Source of the DNA: UBA2336 sp964404445
GTDB taxonomy: Bacteria > Bacteroidota > Bacteroidia > Cytophagales > Cyclobacteriaceae
DNA length: 64,000 nucleotides
Direction of reading: 5' to 3'
Assembly (NCBI GenBank): GCA_964404445.1
Contig: CAYOJW010000003.1
Span: 372,001-436,000 of the forward strand
Part shown: piece after piece, positions 44,149 through 52,844 of the stretch
How the letters are laid out: each line of letters starts with the position of its first letter
How positions within the stretch are numbered: the stretch's first letter is position 1
Made by a program: the position numbers and the translations under genes
The notes under the pieces: model-generated
The model's input: the letters and a program-made list of their open reading frames with translations, nothing else
Told to the model about the DNA's origin: nothing
Database searches by the model: none

Positions 44149-45327
44149 TTATAAATTTTCGATTACAATGGCCGATGCACCACCGCCACCGTTGCAAATT
44201 CCGGCTACGCCAATGCTGGCGTTGTTTTGTTTGAGTACGTTAATAAGGGTTGCGGTTATGCGCGAACCAGACGAGCCCAGCGGATGCCCCAGGGCTACCG
44301 CACCACCGTTTACATTTACTTTTTCGGGATCAAGCCCCAGCTTAATGTTGTTGGCAATGGCTACGCCCGAAAAGGCTTCGTTGATTTCGTAGTACGAAAC
44401 ATCTTTCGCGGTTACACCGGCATGTTTTAACGCTTTAGGAATGGCCAGCGATGGAGCGGTGGTGAACCACATCGGGTCGTGGGCGGCATCGCCAAAGCCT
44501 AAAATTTTAGCGATCGGCTTTAGGCCGAGCTCGTTTGCTTTTTCTTTGCTCATCAGGATAAGGGCCGAAGCGCCATCATTCAGGGTAGAAGCGTTGGCGG
44601 CTGTTACGGTGCCGTCTTTCGTGAACACGGCTTTCAGCGAAGGCACTTTATCGAAGTTTACGTTTTTGTATTCTTCGTCTTCGGCAAAGATGGTTTTGTT
44701 CCCTTTGCGGTCGGTTAATTCAACACCAATAATTTCATCGTTAAACTTACCGGCTGCCCATGCGGCAGCAGTACGTTTATACGAGTTGATGGCATAGTTA
44801 TCCTGATCTTGCCGTGAGATGTTCATTTCTTTCGCGGTGTTATCGGCACATACGCCCATGGCGCAGTGGTTGTACGCATCGGTAAGGCCATCGTAGGTGA
44901 GTCCGTCTAATAATTCACCGTTTCCGAATTTATATCCGGTGCGCGCTTTTAATAAATAGTATGGAATGTTGCTCATACTTTCCATGCCTCCGGCAACCAC
45001 TACATCGTTTTGCCCTAACATGATAGACTGTGCGCCAACCATAACGGCTTTCATACCCGAAGCGCATACCTTGTTAATGAGTGTGCAGGGGATGTTGTAC
45101 CCTAAACCGGCACCTGCCGCTACTTGTGTTGCAGGGGCTTGTTGTAAACCAGCCGCAATCACATTGCCGATGAATACCTCATCGATGAGTTTGGGGTCAA
45201 CCCCGGCCTTTTCGATTGCTCCTTTAACTGCGATTGAGCCAAGTTGCACAGCCGAAAGTGAACTTAAACTACCGCCAAAGCTGCCAATGGGTGTGCGTAC
45301 GGCTGAAATGATGTAAACTTCTTTCAT
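44149..45327 (-). CDS. Acetyl-CoA C-acyltransferase (thiolase)
   Basis: A 392-residue thiolase catalysing acetoacetyl-/3-ketoacyl-CoA formation or cleavage. The nucleophile is Cys88 in 'NKVCASGMKA'; 'GGMESMSNIPYYL', 'NEAFSGVAIAN', 'NGGAVALGHPLGSSG' and the second catalytic Cys in 'GICNGGGGASA' are all in place. Length and motifs fit the biosynthetic/degradative acetyl-CoA acetyltransferase (AtoB/PhaA-like) group. It is a single gene with its own terminator. Confidence 0.93.
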   Translation of the reverse strand: MKEVYIISAVRTPIGSFGGSLSSLSAVQLGSIAVKGAIEKAGVDPKLIDEVFIGNVIAAGLQQAPATQVAAGAGLGYNIPCTLINKVCASGMKAVMVGAQSIMLGQNDVVVAGGMESMSNIPYYLLKARTGYKFGNGELLDGLTYDGLTDAYNHCAMGVCADNTAKEMNISRQDQDNYAINSYKRTAAAWAAGKFNDEIIGVELTDRKGNKTIFAEDEEYKNVNFDKVPSLKAVFTKDGTVTAANASTLNDGASALILMSKEKANELGLKPIAKILGFGDAAHDPMWFTTAPSLAIPKALKHAGVTAKDVSYYEINEAFSGVAIANNIKLGLDPEKVNVNGGAVALGHPLGSSGSRITATLINVLKQNNASIGVAGICNGGGGASAIVIENL

Positions 45328-45335
45328 GTTTTAAT

Positions 45336-45375
45336 GGGTTACGGGTTACGGGTTACGAGTTTCGAGGTACGGGTT
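45336..45375. repeat. Short ACGGGTT tandem repeats between thiolase and Bat genes
   Basis: The 89-bp gap carries three GGGTTAC units in tandem (45336-45356) and degenerate copies after them. Such G-rich low-complexity tracts recur in other gaps of this window (after the CCA gene and after trpG). No function is apparent. Confidence 0.5.
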
Positions 45376-45416
45376 GCGGGGTATTCGGAAACGAACCCCG
45401 TAACTCGCACCATGGT

Positions 45417-46319
45417 TTACCAATCTGGTTTTCCTTTTTCTTTTGGTTTTGTAGCCTTGCGTTTGTTTTGTTGTAAATATTGTGCTTCCTGCGCGCGCAT
45501 GGCTTCGAGTAACATCTTCGCTTTTTCTTCGCTGATCTGCATTTGTTCGAGCTTGTCTTTTACGGATTGTGGAATCTCTTTTTTGTCTTTCTGATCCTGC
45601 TTTTCCTGCTCTTGTTTTTCTTTTTCTTGTTGCTTTTGATCTTTATCCTGCTGGTCTTTTTGTTGTTGCTCCTTTTCTTTTTGTTCTTTTTCCTTCTGCT
45701 CTTTTTCTTTTTGTTCTTTTTCCTTCTGCTCTTTTTCTTTTTGCTCCTGGTCTTTATTCTGTTGATCTTTATTTTCCTGATCTTGTTTTTGATCGTCCTT
45801 TTTATCCTGGTCTTTTTTGTTCTGTTCGTCTTTCTGCTGATCTTTATTTTGCTGGTTCTTATCCTGATTTTGCTGGTCGTTCTTTTTCTGTTCTTCTAAT
45901 TTCTTTTTCAGGAGTTCGTAGTTGTAGCGTGCCTCCTGGTTGCTTACATCACTTTTAATGGCTTGTTTAAAATGGTTGAGGGCTTCTTCCTGTTTGCCTT
46001 GCTGATCGGCCATTAACCCTAATTGTTGCTGGGCTTTTGAACGTAAATAGTTTTTCGGGCTTTGCGTAAGCGACTGGTATTGACTTAACGCATTGGCCGT
46101 GTCTTTTAAATTATAGTAGGCGCTGGCTAAGTTCAGCATTACTTCATCTTCACGCACGTTCAGCGAATCAACCAAGTAACGGTATTTTTGAACGGCAGTT
46201 GTAAAATCGTTTTTCAGGTATGCTTTTTTAGCTTCGTTTTTTAACGTATTAACCTTGCCGATCAGGGTTGGATCGGTAAGAAAAATCAGGGTAAGTAAAA
46301 ACGTTGCCAGCACCTTCAT
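45417..46319 (-). CDS. TPR protein of the Bat (aerotolerance) cluster, BatC-like
   Basis: A 300-residue protein with a hydrophobic N-terminus ('MKVLATFLLTLIFLTDP'), TPR units over residues 20-135, and a long Lys/Glu/Gln/Asp low-complexity segment (about residues 145-255) containing 'EKEQK' repeats, followed by a short conserved tail. BatC-type proteins accompany the VWA proteins BatA/B in Bacteroidota and affect oxidative-stress tolerance. It overlaps the VWA gene by 4 bases. The charged tract is encoded by a 30-base near-perfect repeat that could vary by slippage. Confidence 0.85.
   Translation of the reverse strand: MKVLATFLLTLIFLTDPTLIGKVNTLKNEAKKAYLKNDFTTAVQKYRYLVDSLNVREDEVMLNLASAYYNLKDTANALSQYQSLTQSPKNYLRSKAQQQLGLMADQQGKQEEALNHFKQAIKSDVSNQEARYNYELLKKKLEEQKKNDQQNQDKNQQNKDQQKDEQNKKDQDKKDDQKQDQENKDQQNKDQEQKEKEQKEKEQKEKEQKEKEQKEKEQQQKDQQDKDQKQQEKEKQEQEKQDQKDKKEIPQSVKDKLEQMQISEEKAKMLLEAMRAQEAQYLQQNKRKATKPKEKGKPDW
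45660..45760 (-). repeat. Low-complexity 30-bp repeat inside the BatC-like gene
   Basis: The unit CTTTTTCTTTTTGTTCTTTT plus TCCTTCTGCT is repeated about two and a half times in 45680-45745 and decays on both sides. It encodes the QKEKE-type tract. Confidence 0.7.
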
Positions 46320-47281
46320 ATCCGCACGGTTTTAATGTTTAACAGCACATCTAACGCCAGAAGCACAAGGGCTGCCGCTAAAAAGTAAAAGTATTTGTTA
46401 CCGGTTACATCTACAAAACGGGCATCCATGAGTTCGCCCTCAATTTTGCTGATTGTATTGATTAACCGCGAAACATCGTTTCTGGTTTCATTAATTTCAA
46501 AATACTTGCCTCCGGTGCGTGAAGCTAAGTTTTTGAGCGACTCGGCATTGAGTTTCGTTACAACAACCTGACCTTGTTTGTCGGTTTTGTAATTAGTGCC
46601 CGAACGGATTTGCCCGCCTTTTTCGGTACCAATACCCAGCGTAAAAAGTTTAATGCCCTTGTCTTCGATGTCTTTTGCCGCGTTGGCGGTTTCTTCGCCA
46701 AAATCTTCGCCATCGCTGATCAATACAATAATTTTTGATTTGGCTTCGGTGCGCGACCCCTCAGCATCTAATTTTTGAATGGCCATGCGCAGGGGTGGGC
46801 CAAAATCGGTTCCGGAAGCGGGTACTAAGTTGGTGTTCATGGTTTCGATGAACAGGTTGAGCGCGTTTTGATCGAACGTAAGCGGGCATTGCATGAACGC
46901 TTCGGACGAGAAGATAATAACCCCGATGCGGTCGGAGTTAAAGGCTTCCACGATCTTTTTCATTTCAAACTTGATCTTCTCTAAACGGGTAGGAGCAATG
47001 TCGAATGCATCCATCGATTTGGATAAATCCACGCAAATCATAATATCTTTCCCAACCGATTTCACTTCTTTTTTCGATGCACCAAACGATGGCCCGAGAA
47101 TGGCCACGATCAGCAACGCAAAAATGGCAGTGCGCAGGCATACTTTTATGAATACAGTTTTGTAGGGCGTTTTGAGTGCATGTGCAATGGAGATAACCCG
47201 AAAGAGGTAAAACCCATATAGTACAAGGAAAAGGGTAATGAAAATAATTTCTGTTGTGCCTATGCTCCGGTACCAGCTCAC
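46316..47281 (-). CDS. VWA-domain membrane protein, BatA/BatB-like
   Basis: A protein of about 321 residues with two N-terminal hydrophobic segments, a VWA domain with an intact MIDAS motif ('VDLSKSMDAFD', DxSxS) and a C-terminal transmembrane helix. It belongs to the Bat cluster, linked in Bacteroidota to oxygen and stress tolerance. I prefer the GTG at 47281 ('MSWYRSIGTTE'), which matches the usual N-terminus; a TTG at 47314 would add 11 residues. In full Bat operons BatA and BatD/E flank this pair; here only the VWA and TPR genes are present. Confidence 0.87.
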   Translation of the reverse strand: MSWYRSIGTTEIIFITLFLVLYGFYLFRVISIAHALKTPYKTVFIKVCLRTAIFALLIVAILGPSFGASKKEVKSVGKDIMICVDLSKSMDAFDIAPTRLEKIKFEMKKIVEAFNSDRIGVIIFSSEAFMQCPLTFDQNALNLFIETMNTNLVPASGTDFGPPLRMAIQKLDAEGSRTEAKSKIIVLISDGEDFGEETANAAKDIEDKGIKLFTLGIGTEKGGQIRSGTNYKTDKQGQVVVTKLNAESLKNLASRTGGKYFEINETRNDVSRLINTISKIEGELMDARFVDVTGNKYFYFLAAALVLLALDVLLNIKTVRI

Positions 47282-47403
47282 GCGAATCCAAAATTTAGTT
47301 GCTGCAAGTAACAATTATTGAGCTATTTGAGCAATACCACTCATCATGCATATACAGGTTTTTTAGTAATTTGCCCGGCCAAAACCATCGATAACAGAAC
47401 ATT

Positions 47404-47682
47404 ATGCAGCAGGTAAAATTCAATGAAAAAGAAGTACGCGAGATTAACGCCATTATTGCCGAGATCACAAAGGTAGTTAAACCCAAAAGCGAAATTGGCG
47501 CACGAGGCCGCGCAACACTTACAGGGCTGCTGGCGACCAATCAGGTTACGGTTAAGCCTGTTTACTTTAAATGTAAACGCGAATACTCCGATGCCATTGT
47601 AAACTTCTTTGTAAAAGAAAAGTCTATTGCGAAAAGCAAATTCAGTATGCCGGTACAGGACAGCATTTTTGTGATCCCGTAA
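47404..47682 (+). CDS. Small basic protein of unknown function
   Basis: A 92-residue Lys-rich protein ('MQQVKFNEKEVREINAIIAEIT' in part: 'NEKEVREINAIIAEI'). It is soluble, with no signal peptide and a probable helical N-terminal half followed by short strands ('KPVYFKCKREY'). I recognise no family. It is a single gene followed by two strong hairpins, so it has its own terminator. It is divergent from the Bat genes. Confidence 0.6.
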   Translation: MQQVKFNEKEVREINAIIAEITKVVKPKSEIGARGRATLTGLLATNQVTVKPVYFKCKREYSDAIVNFFVKEKSIAKSKFSMPVQDSIFVIP

Positions 47683-47707
47683 AGTTTTTACTATAATCTT
47701 ACGCTTT

Positions 47708-47767
47708 GGTGTCCTACACCTTTAAGGTGTGTGACACCTAAAAAAACCTCTTAAACGGAGGTTTTTT
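47708..47767. terminator. Hairpin and intrinsic terminator after the small basic protein gene
   Basis: The first hairpin pairs GGTGTC/GACACC and ACACCT/AGGTGT (47708-47738). The second is a perfect stem AAAAAACCTC (47741-47750) / GAGGTTTTTT (47758-47767), ending in a T-run on the plus strand and an A-run that would serve the minus strand as well. Confidence 0.85.
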
Positions 47768-47779
47768 GTTTTTTGAACT

Positions 47780-47848
47780 ATTTGATACTAAAAAGTAGAA
47801 CAAATAATTACGTTGGCCGTATATAACCTATACAATTTAGTATCAAAT
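47780..47848 (+). promoter_or_regulatory. Probable PadR operator half-sites flanking the padR promoter region
   Basis: ATTTGATACTAAA (47780-47792) and its exact reverse complement TTTAGTATCAAAT (47836-47848) lie 43 bases apart, and the second overlaps the padR start codon at 47847. An inverted pair just before an autoregulated PadR gene is the expected form of its operator. A TATACAAT at 47829-47836 may be part of the promoter between the arms. Confidence 0.6.
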
Positions 47849-48194
47849 GATCGAAACACGCTTAGGGGAATTTGAAGAGGTGATTTTACTACTTACGGGC
47901 ATTCTTGGCGAAGAAGCCTATTCGTTTAAGATTGCCGAAGAGTTTGAAAGCCAGACAGAACGTTCAGTTTCTATCGGGGCTGTTCACTCAACGCTTAACC
48001 GGTTAGAAGAAAAAGGATTCCTGACATCTAAAGTTGGTAAAGCTACCGCTGAACGCGGAGGCAGGCGAAAGCGCATCTATACAATTACTGCGTATGGCAA
48101 ACGTGCGCTTGAAAGTGCCCGTGACCTGCGTATGTCGCTGTACAAACAGTTTCCGGCTTTTGCCGGTAAGCTTGATTTTGCTTTGTTACCGTAA
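47847..48194 (+). CDS. PadR family transcriptional regulator
   Basis: A 115-residue winged-helix protein. 'RSVSIGAVHSTLNRLEEKGFLTSK' (in part: 'GAVHSTLNRLEEKGFL') and 'GGRRKRIYTITAYGKRAL' are the PadR recognition helix and wing. It precedes and is probably co-transcribed with the prefix-containing permease 11 bases downstream, a pairing widespread in Bacteroidota. The inverted TTTGATACTAAA sites at its start suggest autoregulation. Confidence 0.92.
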   Translation: MIETRLGEFEEVILLLTGILGEEAYSFKIAEEFESQTERSVSIGAVHSTLNRLEEKGFLTSKVGKATAERGGRRKRIYTITAYGKRALESARDLRMSLYKQFPAFAGKLDFALLP

Positions 48195-48205
48195 CGCAGG
48201 CTGTA

Positions 48206-50860
48206 ATGACTAATCCACATCCTCCCAAATTAGCCCGATGGATATTGCTCCGCTTTTTGCGTAACGATTTAGCCGAAGAGGTTGAAGGTGATCTCGAAGA
48301 GAAATTTTATGAGATCGTTAGAAAAAAATCAGCACTGCGCGCAAAACTCAATTATTGGTTCCAGGTAGTGAATTACCTGCGGCCGTTCGCATTCCGAAAA
48401 ACAAAAGCTACACTATTCTATCACGATATGATTCAAAATTATTTTAAGATCAGTTGGAGGAACCTCGCCCGGAACAGGATGTACTCGGCTGTAAAAATTG
48501 GCGGACTGGCGCTTGGCATTGCAGCGTGTTTTCTGATTACGTTATATATCAAGGATGAATTAAGCTACGATAAACACTTTACCCATACACATCGGCTATA
48601 CCGCTTAACGGTTATTGTTGATGTAGAATTGCAGGATAGCAAAGCTCAGCGAGAGGCTTACTGGCCTGCACCGGTTGCAACGGTTTTAGAACAGGATTAC
48701 CCCGAAGTTGAAAAGGCAGGCCGTTATCTTTGGGGTTCGTTATTTGGAGCAGGGGCAAACGAAATCAGGCGCAGCGACCGTACCGATAACCAGCATGAAG
48801 AAGGGTTTGTGTATTTCGATCAGAAGTTGATGGAGATTTTAGACTTACCCATAATTGCCGGAAATCTAAAACACGCACTCGCTGAGCCAAATACCATTGT
48901 TATTACCAAGCGCAAGGCCGATAAATATTTTAACGGTGAAGATGCCATCGGTAAAACATTTGTGCTCAATAACAACGACAAGCGTTTGTTTAAAGTAGGC
49001 GCGGTTATTGAAAATTTTCCTTCAACCTCACACCTTCAGTTCGATTTTTTAATGACCCTTACCGGGGTTGAGCTTTGGCCAGGCGAACAAACCCTATGGA
49101 CGGCCAGTAACTATTTCACGTATGTGTTATTGAAACCGGGCGCTGATGCAAATGAAGTAAGCCGTAAAATAACAAAGGGCATTATTGAAAAATATTACAC
49201 ACCTGCCATGATCGAAGCAGGAGCGATTGGCGCAATCGAACTTCTTAAAAAGGCACGTCTGCAGTTACAACCTGTCGATCAGATTTATATGGATGGCTCG
49301 GTGGCTGACGGGCTTTCGCATGGCGATATGCGGTTTGTTTGGTTGTTTGGTGCCGTGGCCATCTTTATTTTGATTATCGCCTGTATCAATTTCATTAACC
49401 TGTCAACAGCCCGTTCGGCAAACAGGGCTAAAGAAGTTGGCCTGCGTAAAACGGTTGGCTCTATGCGTTCGCATTTGGTCAGCCAGTTTTTAACCGAATC
49501 GTTTTTGTTTAGCCTGTTGGCTGTTGCTGTCGGTTTGGTATTGTCGTGGTTGTTGCTTCCGTATTTTAATTTGTTGTCGGCAAAAACGCTCATATTTCCG
49601 TGGGGTGCGTGGTGGCTGGTTCCGGGTGTTATTGCATTGGCATTGGTTATTGGTTTCATGGCGGGCATTTACCCTGCGTTTTACCTGTCATCGTTTAAGC
49701 CGGTCAATGTGCTGAAAGGAAACGTGAGCCGGGGCAGTAAAAACGCTTCAACCCGTAGTATGCTGGTGGTGTTTCAGTTTACTACATCCATCATATTAAT
49801 AATTAGTACGGTAATCATCTATCGGCAGATGAATTTCATCCTCAATAAGAAATTAGGTTTTGATAAAGAGCAGGTATTAATGCTTCAGGGTACCAATACC
49901 TTAGGCGATAAGGTTACCGCATTTAAAAGCGAATTGCTTAACCTGTCGCAGGTTGAAAGCGTTAGTGTGAGCGATTACCTTCCCCTTCGCTGGGGGAAAC
50001 GCGATGGTAATACGTTCCATAATGAGGGGATGGAAAAAATTGAAAAGGGTATGAGTGCGCAAAAATGGGTTGTTGATGCCGATTACATTAAAACGATGGG
50101 GATGAAGTTAGTGGCTGGCCGCGATTTTAATACCGATATGGCCGGTGAGGGCGAGTCGATCATCATCAACCAAACTATGGCGAAGAAACTGAACCTGACC
50201 GAACCCATAGGTAAGCAGATACAGAACTGGCAGAAATACACCGTAATTGGTGTGGTAGAAGATTTCCACTTCGAATCGATGAAAGAAAACATTGGCGCCT
50301 TATGTTTGGTATTGGGGCAGAGTCCGTCAATGATTCTGGTAAAAGTTAAAGGTTCGGATATGCAACAAACTATCGCCAGCATTTCAACGCTTTGGGATAG
50401 GTTTTCGCCTAACCAGTCTGTCCGGTTTAACTTCTTAGACGAACAGTATGCCAACACATATTCTGATGTACAGCGTATGGGAGGCATCTTTACCGCGTTT
50501 GCCATCTTCGCAATTATTGTGGCGAGTTTGGGGTTATTTGCCCTGTCGGCCTTTATGGTAGAACAGCGTAGTAAAGAGATTAGCATACGCATGGTGTTGG
50601 GTGCGTCTATGAGCAATATCATCAGGCTTTTAACGAAAAATTTTGTTATGCTTGTGGGTATTTCGTTTTTGATTGCGGTACCCGTTGCCTGGTACATGAT
50701 GCAGCAATGGCTTCAGGATTTTGTCTATCGTACCGATATAACCTGGGATGTATTTGTTATTTCGGGCTTATGTGCCTTAACGGTAGCGGTTGTTACGGTA
50801 AGTTACCAGGCTGTTAAAGCAGCGTTAGCCAACCCCATACAAAACCTCAAGGCAGATTAA
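48206..50860 (+). CDS. MacB/FtsX-type permease with PadR-linked N-terminal prefix domain
   Basis: An 884-residue membrane protein. The first 80 residues are a soluble prefix ('LRFLRNDLAEEVEGDLEEKF') found in permeases that follow PadR genes. Two MacB/FtsX halves follow, with the conserved 'RSANRAKEVGLRKTVGSMRS' and 'EQRSKEISIRMVLGASMSN' interface helices. Its neighbour PadR probably regulates it. As with the other FtsX-type gene here, no ATPase is adjacent. The substrate is unknown; such proteins are tied to antimicrobial or envelope stress in other bacteria. Confidence 0.92.
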   Translation: MTNPHPPKLARWILLRFLRNDLAEEVEGDLEEKFYEIVRKKSALRAKLNYWFQVVNYLRPFAFRKTKATLFYHDMIQNYFKISWRNLARNRMYSAVKIGGLALGIAACFLITLYIKDELSYDKHFTHTHRLYRLTVIVDVELQDSKAQREAYWPAPVATVLEQDYPEVEKAGRYLWGSLFGAGANEIRRSDRTDNQHEEGFVYFDQKLMEILDLPIIAGNLKHALAEPNTIVITKRKADKYFNGEDAIGKTFVLNNNDKRLFKVGAVIENFPSTSHLQFDFLMTLTGVELWPGEQTLWTASNYFTYVLLKPGADANEVSRKITKGIIEKYYTPAMIEAGAIGAIELLKKARLQLQPVDQIYMDGSVADGLSHGDMRFVWLFGAVAIFILIIACINFINLSTARSANRAKEVGLRKTVGSMRSHLVSQFLTESFLFSLLAVAVGLVLSWLLLPYFNLLSAKTLIFPWGAWWLVPGVIALALVIGFMAGIYPAFYLSSFKPVNVLKGNVSRGSKNASTRSMLVVFQFTTSIILIISTVIIYRQMNFILNKKLGFDKEQVLMLQGTNTLGDKVTAFKSELLNLSQVESVSVSDYLPLRWGKRDGNTFHNEGMEKIEKGMSAQKWVVDADYIKTMGMKLVAGRDFNTDMAGEGESIIINQTMAKKLNLTEPIGKQIQNWQKYTVIGVVEDFHFESMKENIGALCLVLGQSPSMILVKVKGSDMQQTIASISTLWDRFSPNQSVRFNFLDEQYANTYSDVQRMGGIFTAFAIFAIIVASLGLFALSAFMVEQRSKEISIRMVLGASMSNIIRLLTKNFVMLVGISFLIAVPVAWYMMQQWLQDFVYRTDITWDVFVISGLCALTVAVVTVSYQAVKAALANPIQNLKAD

Positions 50861-51021
50861 TGCATGGCAAGAGCAGTTTGGGCAGGGTAAAATCTTTACT
50901 GTCCGGCAGGATTCGGTAATACTTGAGCATACCTGATGGATGTAAGGTTTTTGCTATTATTCTTTAAACTGCTAACGGTAATGTGGCGTTGTTGCATATT
51001 CCTGATGTTAGCCTGATTTCC

Positions 51022-51408
51022 ATGAAACGCATTCTGCTGGTTGACGATGATAACATTTTTAATTTCGTGCATACAAAAATGCTTGAACTTAGCGGTGTGC
51101 TGTACGATATTCAGATAGCGCACAATGGACAGGAGGCTATTGAAGCATTGCTGCAACAACATGCTGTGTCGGGTTTGCTTCCCGATGTTATCTTGCTTGA
51201 TCTGAATATGCCTGTGATGGACGGCTTTACGTTTATTGAGGTACTTAACGGACTTATGTTGCCGGGTAAAGAGTCGATTAAAATTATTATTGTTACCTCG
51301 TCTAATAATCCCAGCGATGTCGCCCGCGCAAAGAAGTTGGGTATCCGCCATTTTTTAACAAAAGCAGTTGAGCCCCGGGACTTGACCATAGCGTTGAATG
51401 ATGATTAA
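51022..51408 (+). CDS. Single-domain response regulator
   Basis: A 128-residue receiver domain with no output domain. The start is the ATG at 51022 ('MKRILLVDDDN'); the longer GTG-initiated frame at 50983 would add a non-family leader. The acidic pocket 'VDDD', the phospho-acceptor Asp in 'VILLDLNMPVMDG', 'IIVTSSNN' and the conserved Lys in 'FLTKAVEP' are present. No histidine kinase is nearby, so its partner is elsewhere. It converges with uxaB, 19 bases away. Confidence 0.92.
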   Translation: MKRILLVDDDNIFNFVHTKMLELSGVLYDIQIAHNGQEAIEALLQQHAVSGLLPDVILLDLNMPVMDGFTFIEVLNGLMLPGKESIKIIIVTSSNNPSDVARAKKLGIRHFLTKAVEPRDLTIALNDD

Positions 51409-51427
51409 CGGGTGGCATTAGTGTGCT

Positions 51428-52831
51428 TTATTTGCCTGCCAACTGATAGATATGCTGCGTCACGGCCTGGGTTAATCCTTTTATTTCTGTCAGATTTTGC
51501 CCCCATAGTTGTGCATTAGCTAATAACGATTCAACTGTTTGATCAATATCGTTCATTACCCAGGCTTCTTGTAAAGTATGCAACACTTCGGGCGAATCGT
51601 TTAAAGGTATAACCTCACCGCGCCAGTTGCCTCGATAAAAGCAAAGTAATGCTGCCAGCGATTGTGCAAGATTATCGGGCACTGCATTTTTTCTGCCAAC
51701 ATATTCTGTTATCGTTGGCACAATGCGGACGTTAAACTTTGAGATCGCGTTTAAGGCAATACTGGTTAATGCGTGTTGGATGTACGGGTTGCTGAACCGG
51801 TCTTCTACATCGCTGGCGAATTGTTTCAGTTCGGCTTCGGGTAGATCAAGCGTGGGGATAATTTCATCGTTTATTACCCGCTTGATAAATGCCAATGTTT
51901 CATTGTCGTCCATGGCTTCTTTCACCGTGCGGATGCCGCGCAGGTATGCTACCGGAACCAACGCGGTGTGTGCCCCGTTCAGGATGCGTACTTTACGCTG
52001 GCGATAGGGCGCGATGTTGTTTGTGAAAACAACCTGTTGTAACCCGGCCTGAGCCGTTGGAAATTCGCGCTGAACAAAATCAGGCGCATCAATAGCCCAG
52101 AAATAAAAAGGTTCGGCTGCTACAACAAGTTTATCGTGGTAACCGGTTTCCTGTTCAATAGTGTGGATGGTATCTTTTGGGAAGCCCGGTACAATGCGAT
52201 CGACCAATGTATCACAAAATGTATTCTGATCAACCCATTGATGAAACGCCTGTGATAGACTCCAATGATCAGCGTATTGATGGACAACATTTTTTAGTAC
52301 GGCTCCGTTGTTTTCGATCAGTTCGCATGGTATGATAATAAGGGTTTTGTCGGCCGCACCGTTAAAGTATTGAAAACGGTGATACAACAGTTGCGTAAGT
52401 TTCCCCGGAAAACTCCGGGCAAGTGTGTTTACCGTATTGTCGTTTTCCTGGAAAGCAATGCCTGCCTCGGTAGTGTTTGAAAATATAAAACGCAGTGCCG
52501 GGTTTTCGGCAGCGTGTAAAAATGCTGTAAAATTTTGTGAGGCGTTTACAGTCTGGTTTACACTGGTTATGAGCCTGATTTCGCGGTGGGGTTTACCGTT
52601 TAGCTTGCCCTGTAACACCAGATGGTACAATCCCTGTTGGTCGTTAAGGCTGTTGTCGGCACTTACCGACTGAACAATATCGATAGCTCCGTTAAAATCG
52701 GTTTTCTCATTCAGGATGTCAACTACCCAATCGGCAAAGCCACGTAAAAAATTTCCACCGCCAAATTGTAATACTTTTACAGGTCGTTGTTGGGGTTTAT
52801 TCGCGGTCGTACGATTTAATGGTTGAATCAT
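51428..52831 (-). CDS. uxaB: Tagaturonate reductase (altronate oxidoreductase)
   Basis: An NAD-dependent enzyme of galacturonate breakdown that reduces tagaturonate to altronate. The 467-residue protein of the mannitol dehydrogenase superfamily has the N-terminal Rossmann motif 'VLQFGGGNFLRGFADW' and the C-terminal 'RKVRILNGAHTALVPVAYL'. The start at 52831 ('MIQPLNRTT') avoids overlap with uxaC; an upstream in-frame ATG at 52894 lies inside that gene. It is the last gene of a five-gene uronate operon. Fructuronate reductase (UxuB) is the nearest alternative, but the pairing with UxaC and kdu genes favours UxaB. Confidence 0.9.
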   Translation of the reverse strand: MIQPLNRTTANKPQQRPVKVLQFGGGNFLRGFADWVVDILNEKTDFNGAIDIVQSVSADNSLNDQQGLYHLVLQGKLNGKPHREIRLITSVNQTVNASQNFTAFLHAAENPALRFIFSNTTEAGIAFQENDNTVNTLARSFPGKLTQLLYHRFQYFNGAADKTLIIIPCELIENNGAVLKNVVHQYADHWSLSQAFHQWVDQNTFCDTLVDRIVPGFPKDTIHTIEQETGYHDKLVVAAEPFYFWAIDAPDFVQREFPTAQAGLQQVVFTNNIAPYRQRKVRILNGAHTALVPVAYLRGIRTVKEAMDDNETLAFIKRVINDEIIPTLDLPEAELKQFASDVEDRFSNPYIQHALTSIALNAISKFNVRIVPTITEYVGRKNAVPDNLAQSLAALLCFYRGNWRGEVIPLNDSPEVLHTLQEAWVMNDIDQTVESLLANAQLWGQNLTEIKGLTQAVTQHIYQLAGK

Positions 52832-52844
52832 GGAAAGTACAGAC

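Noticed and set aside
45543..45958. Leu/Phe-rich plus-strand ORFs resembling membrane proteins
   Set aside because: They are the antisense reading of the Lys/Glu/Gln tract of the BatC-like gene, where AAG/GAA codons read as CTT/TTC.
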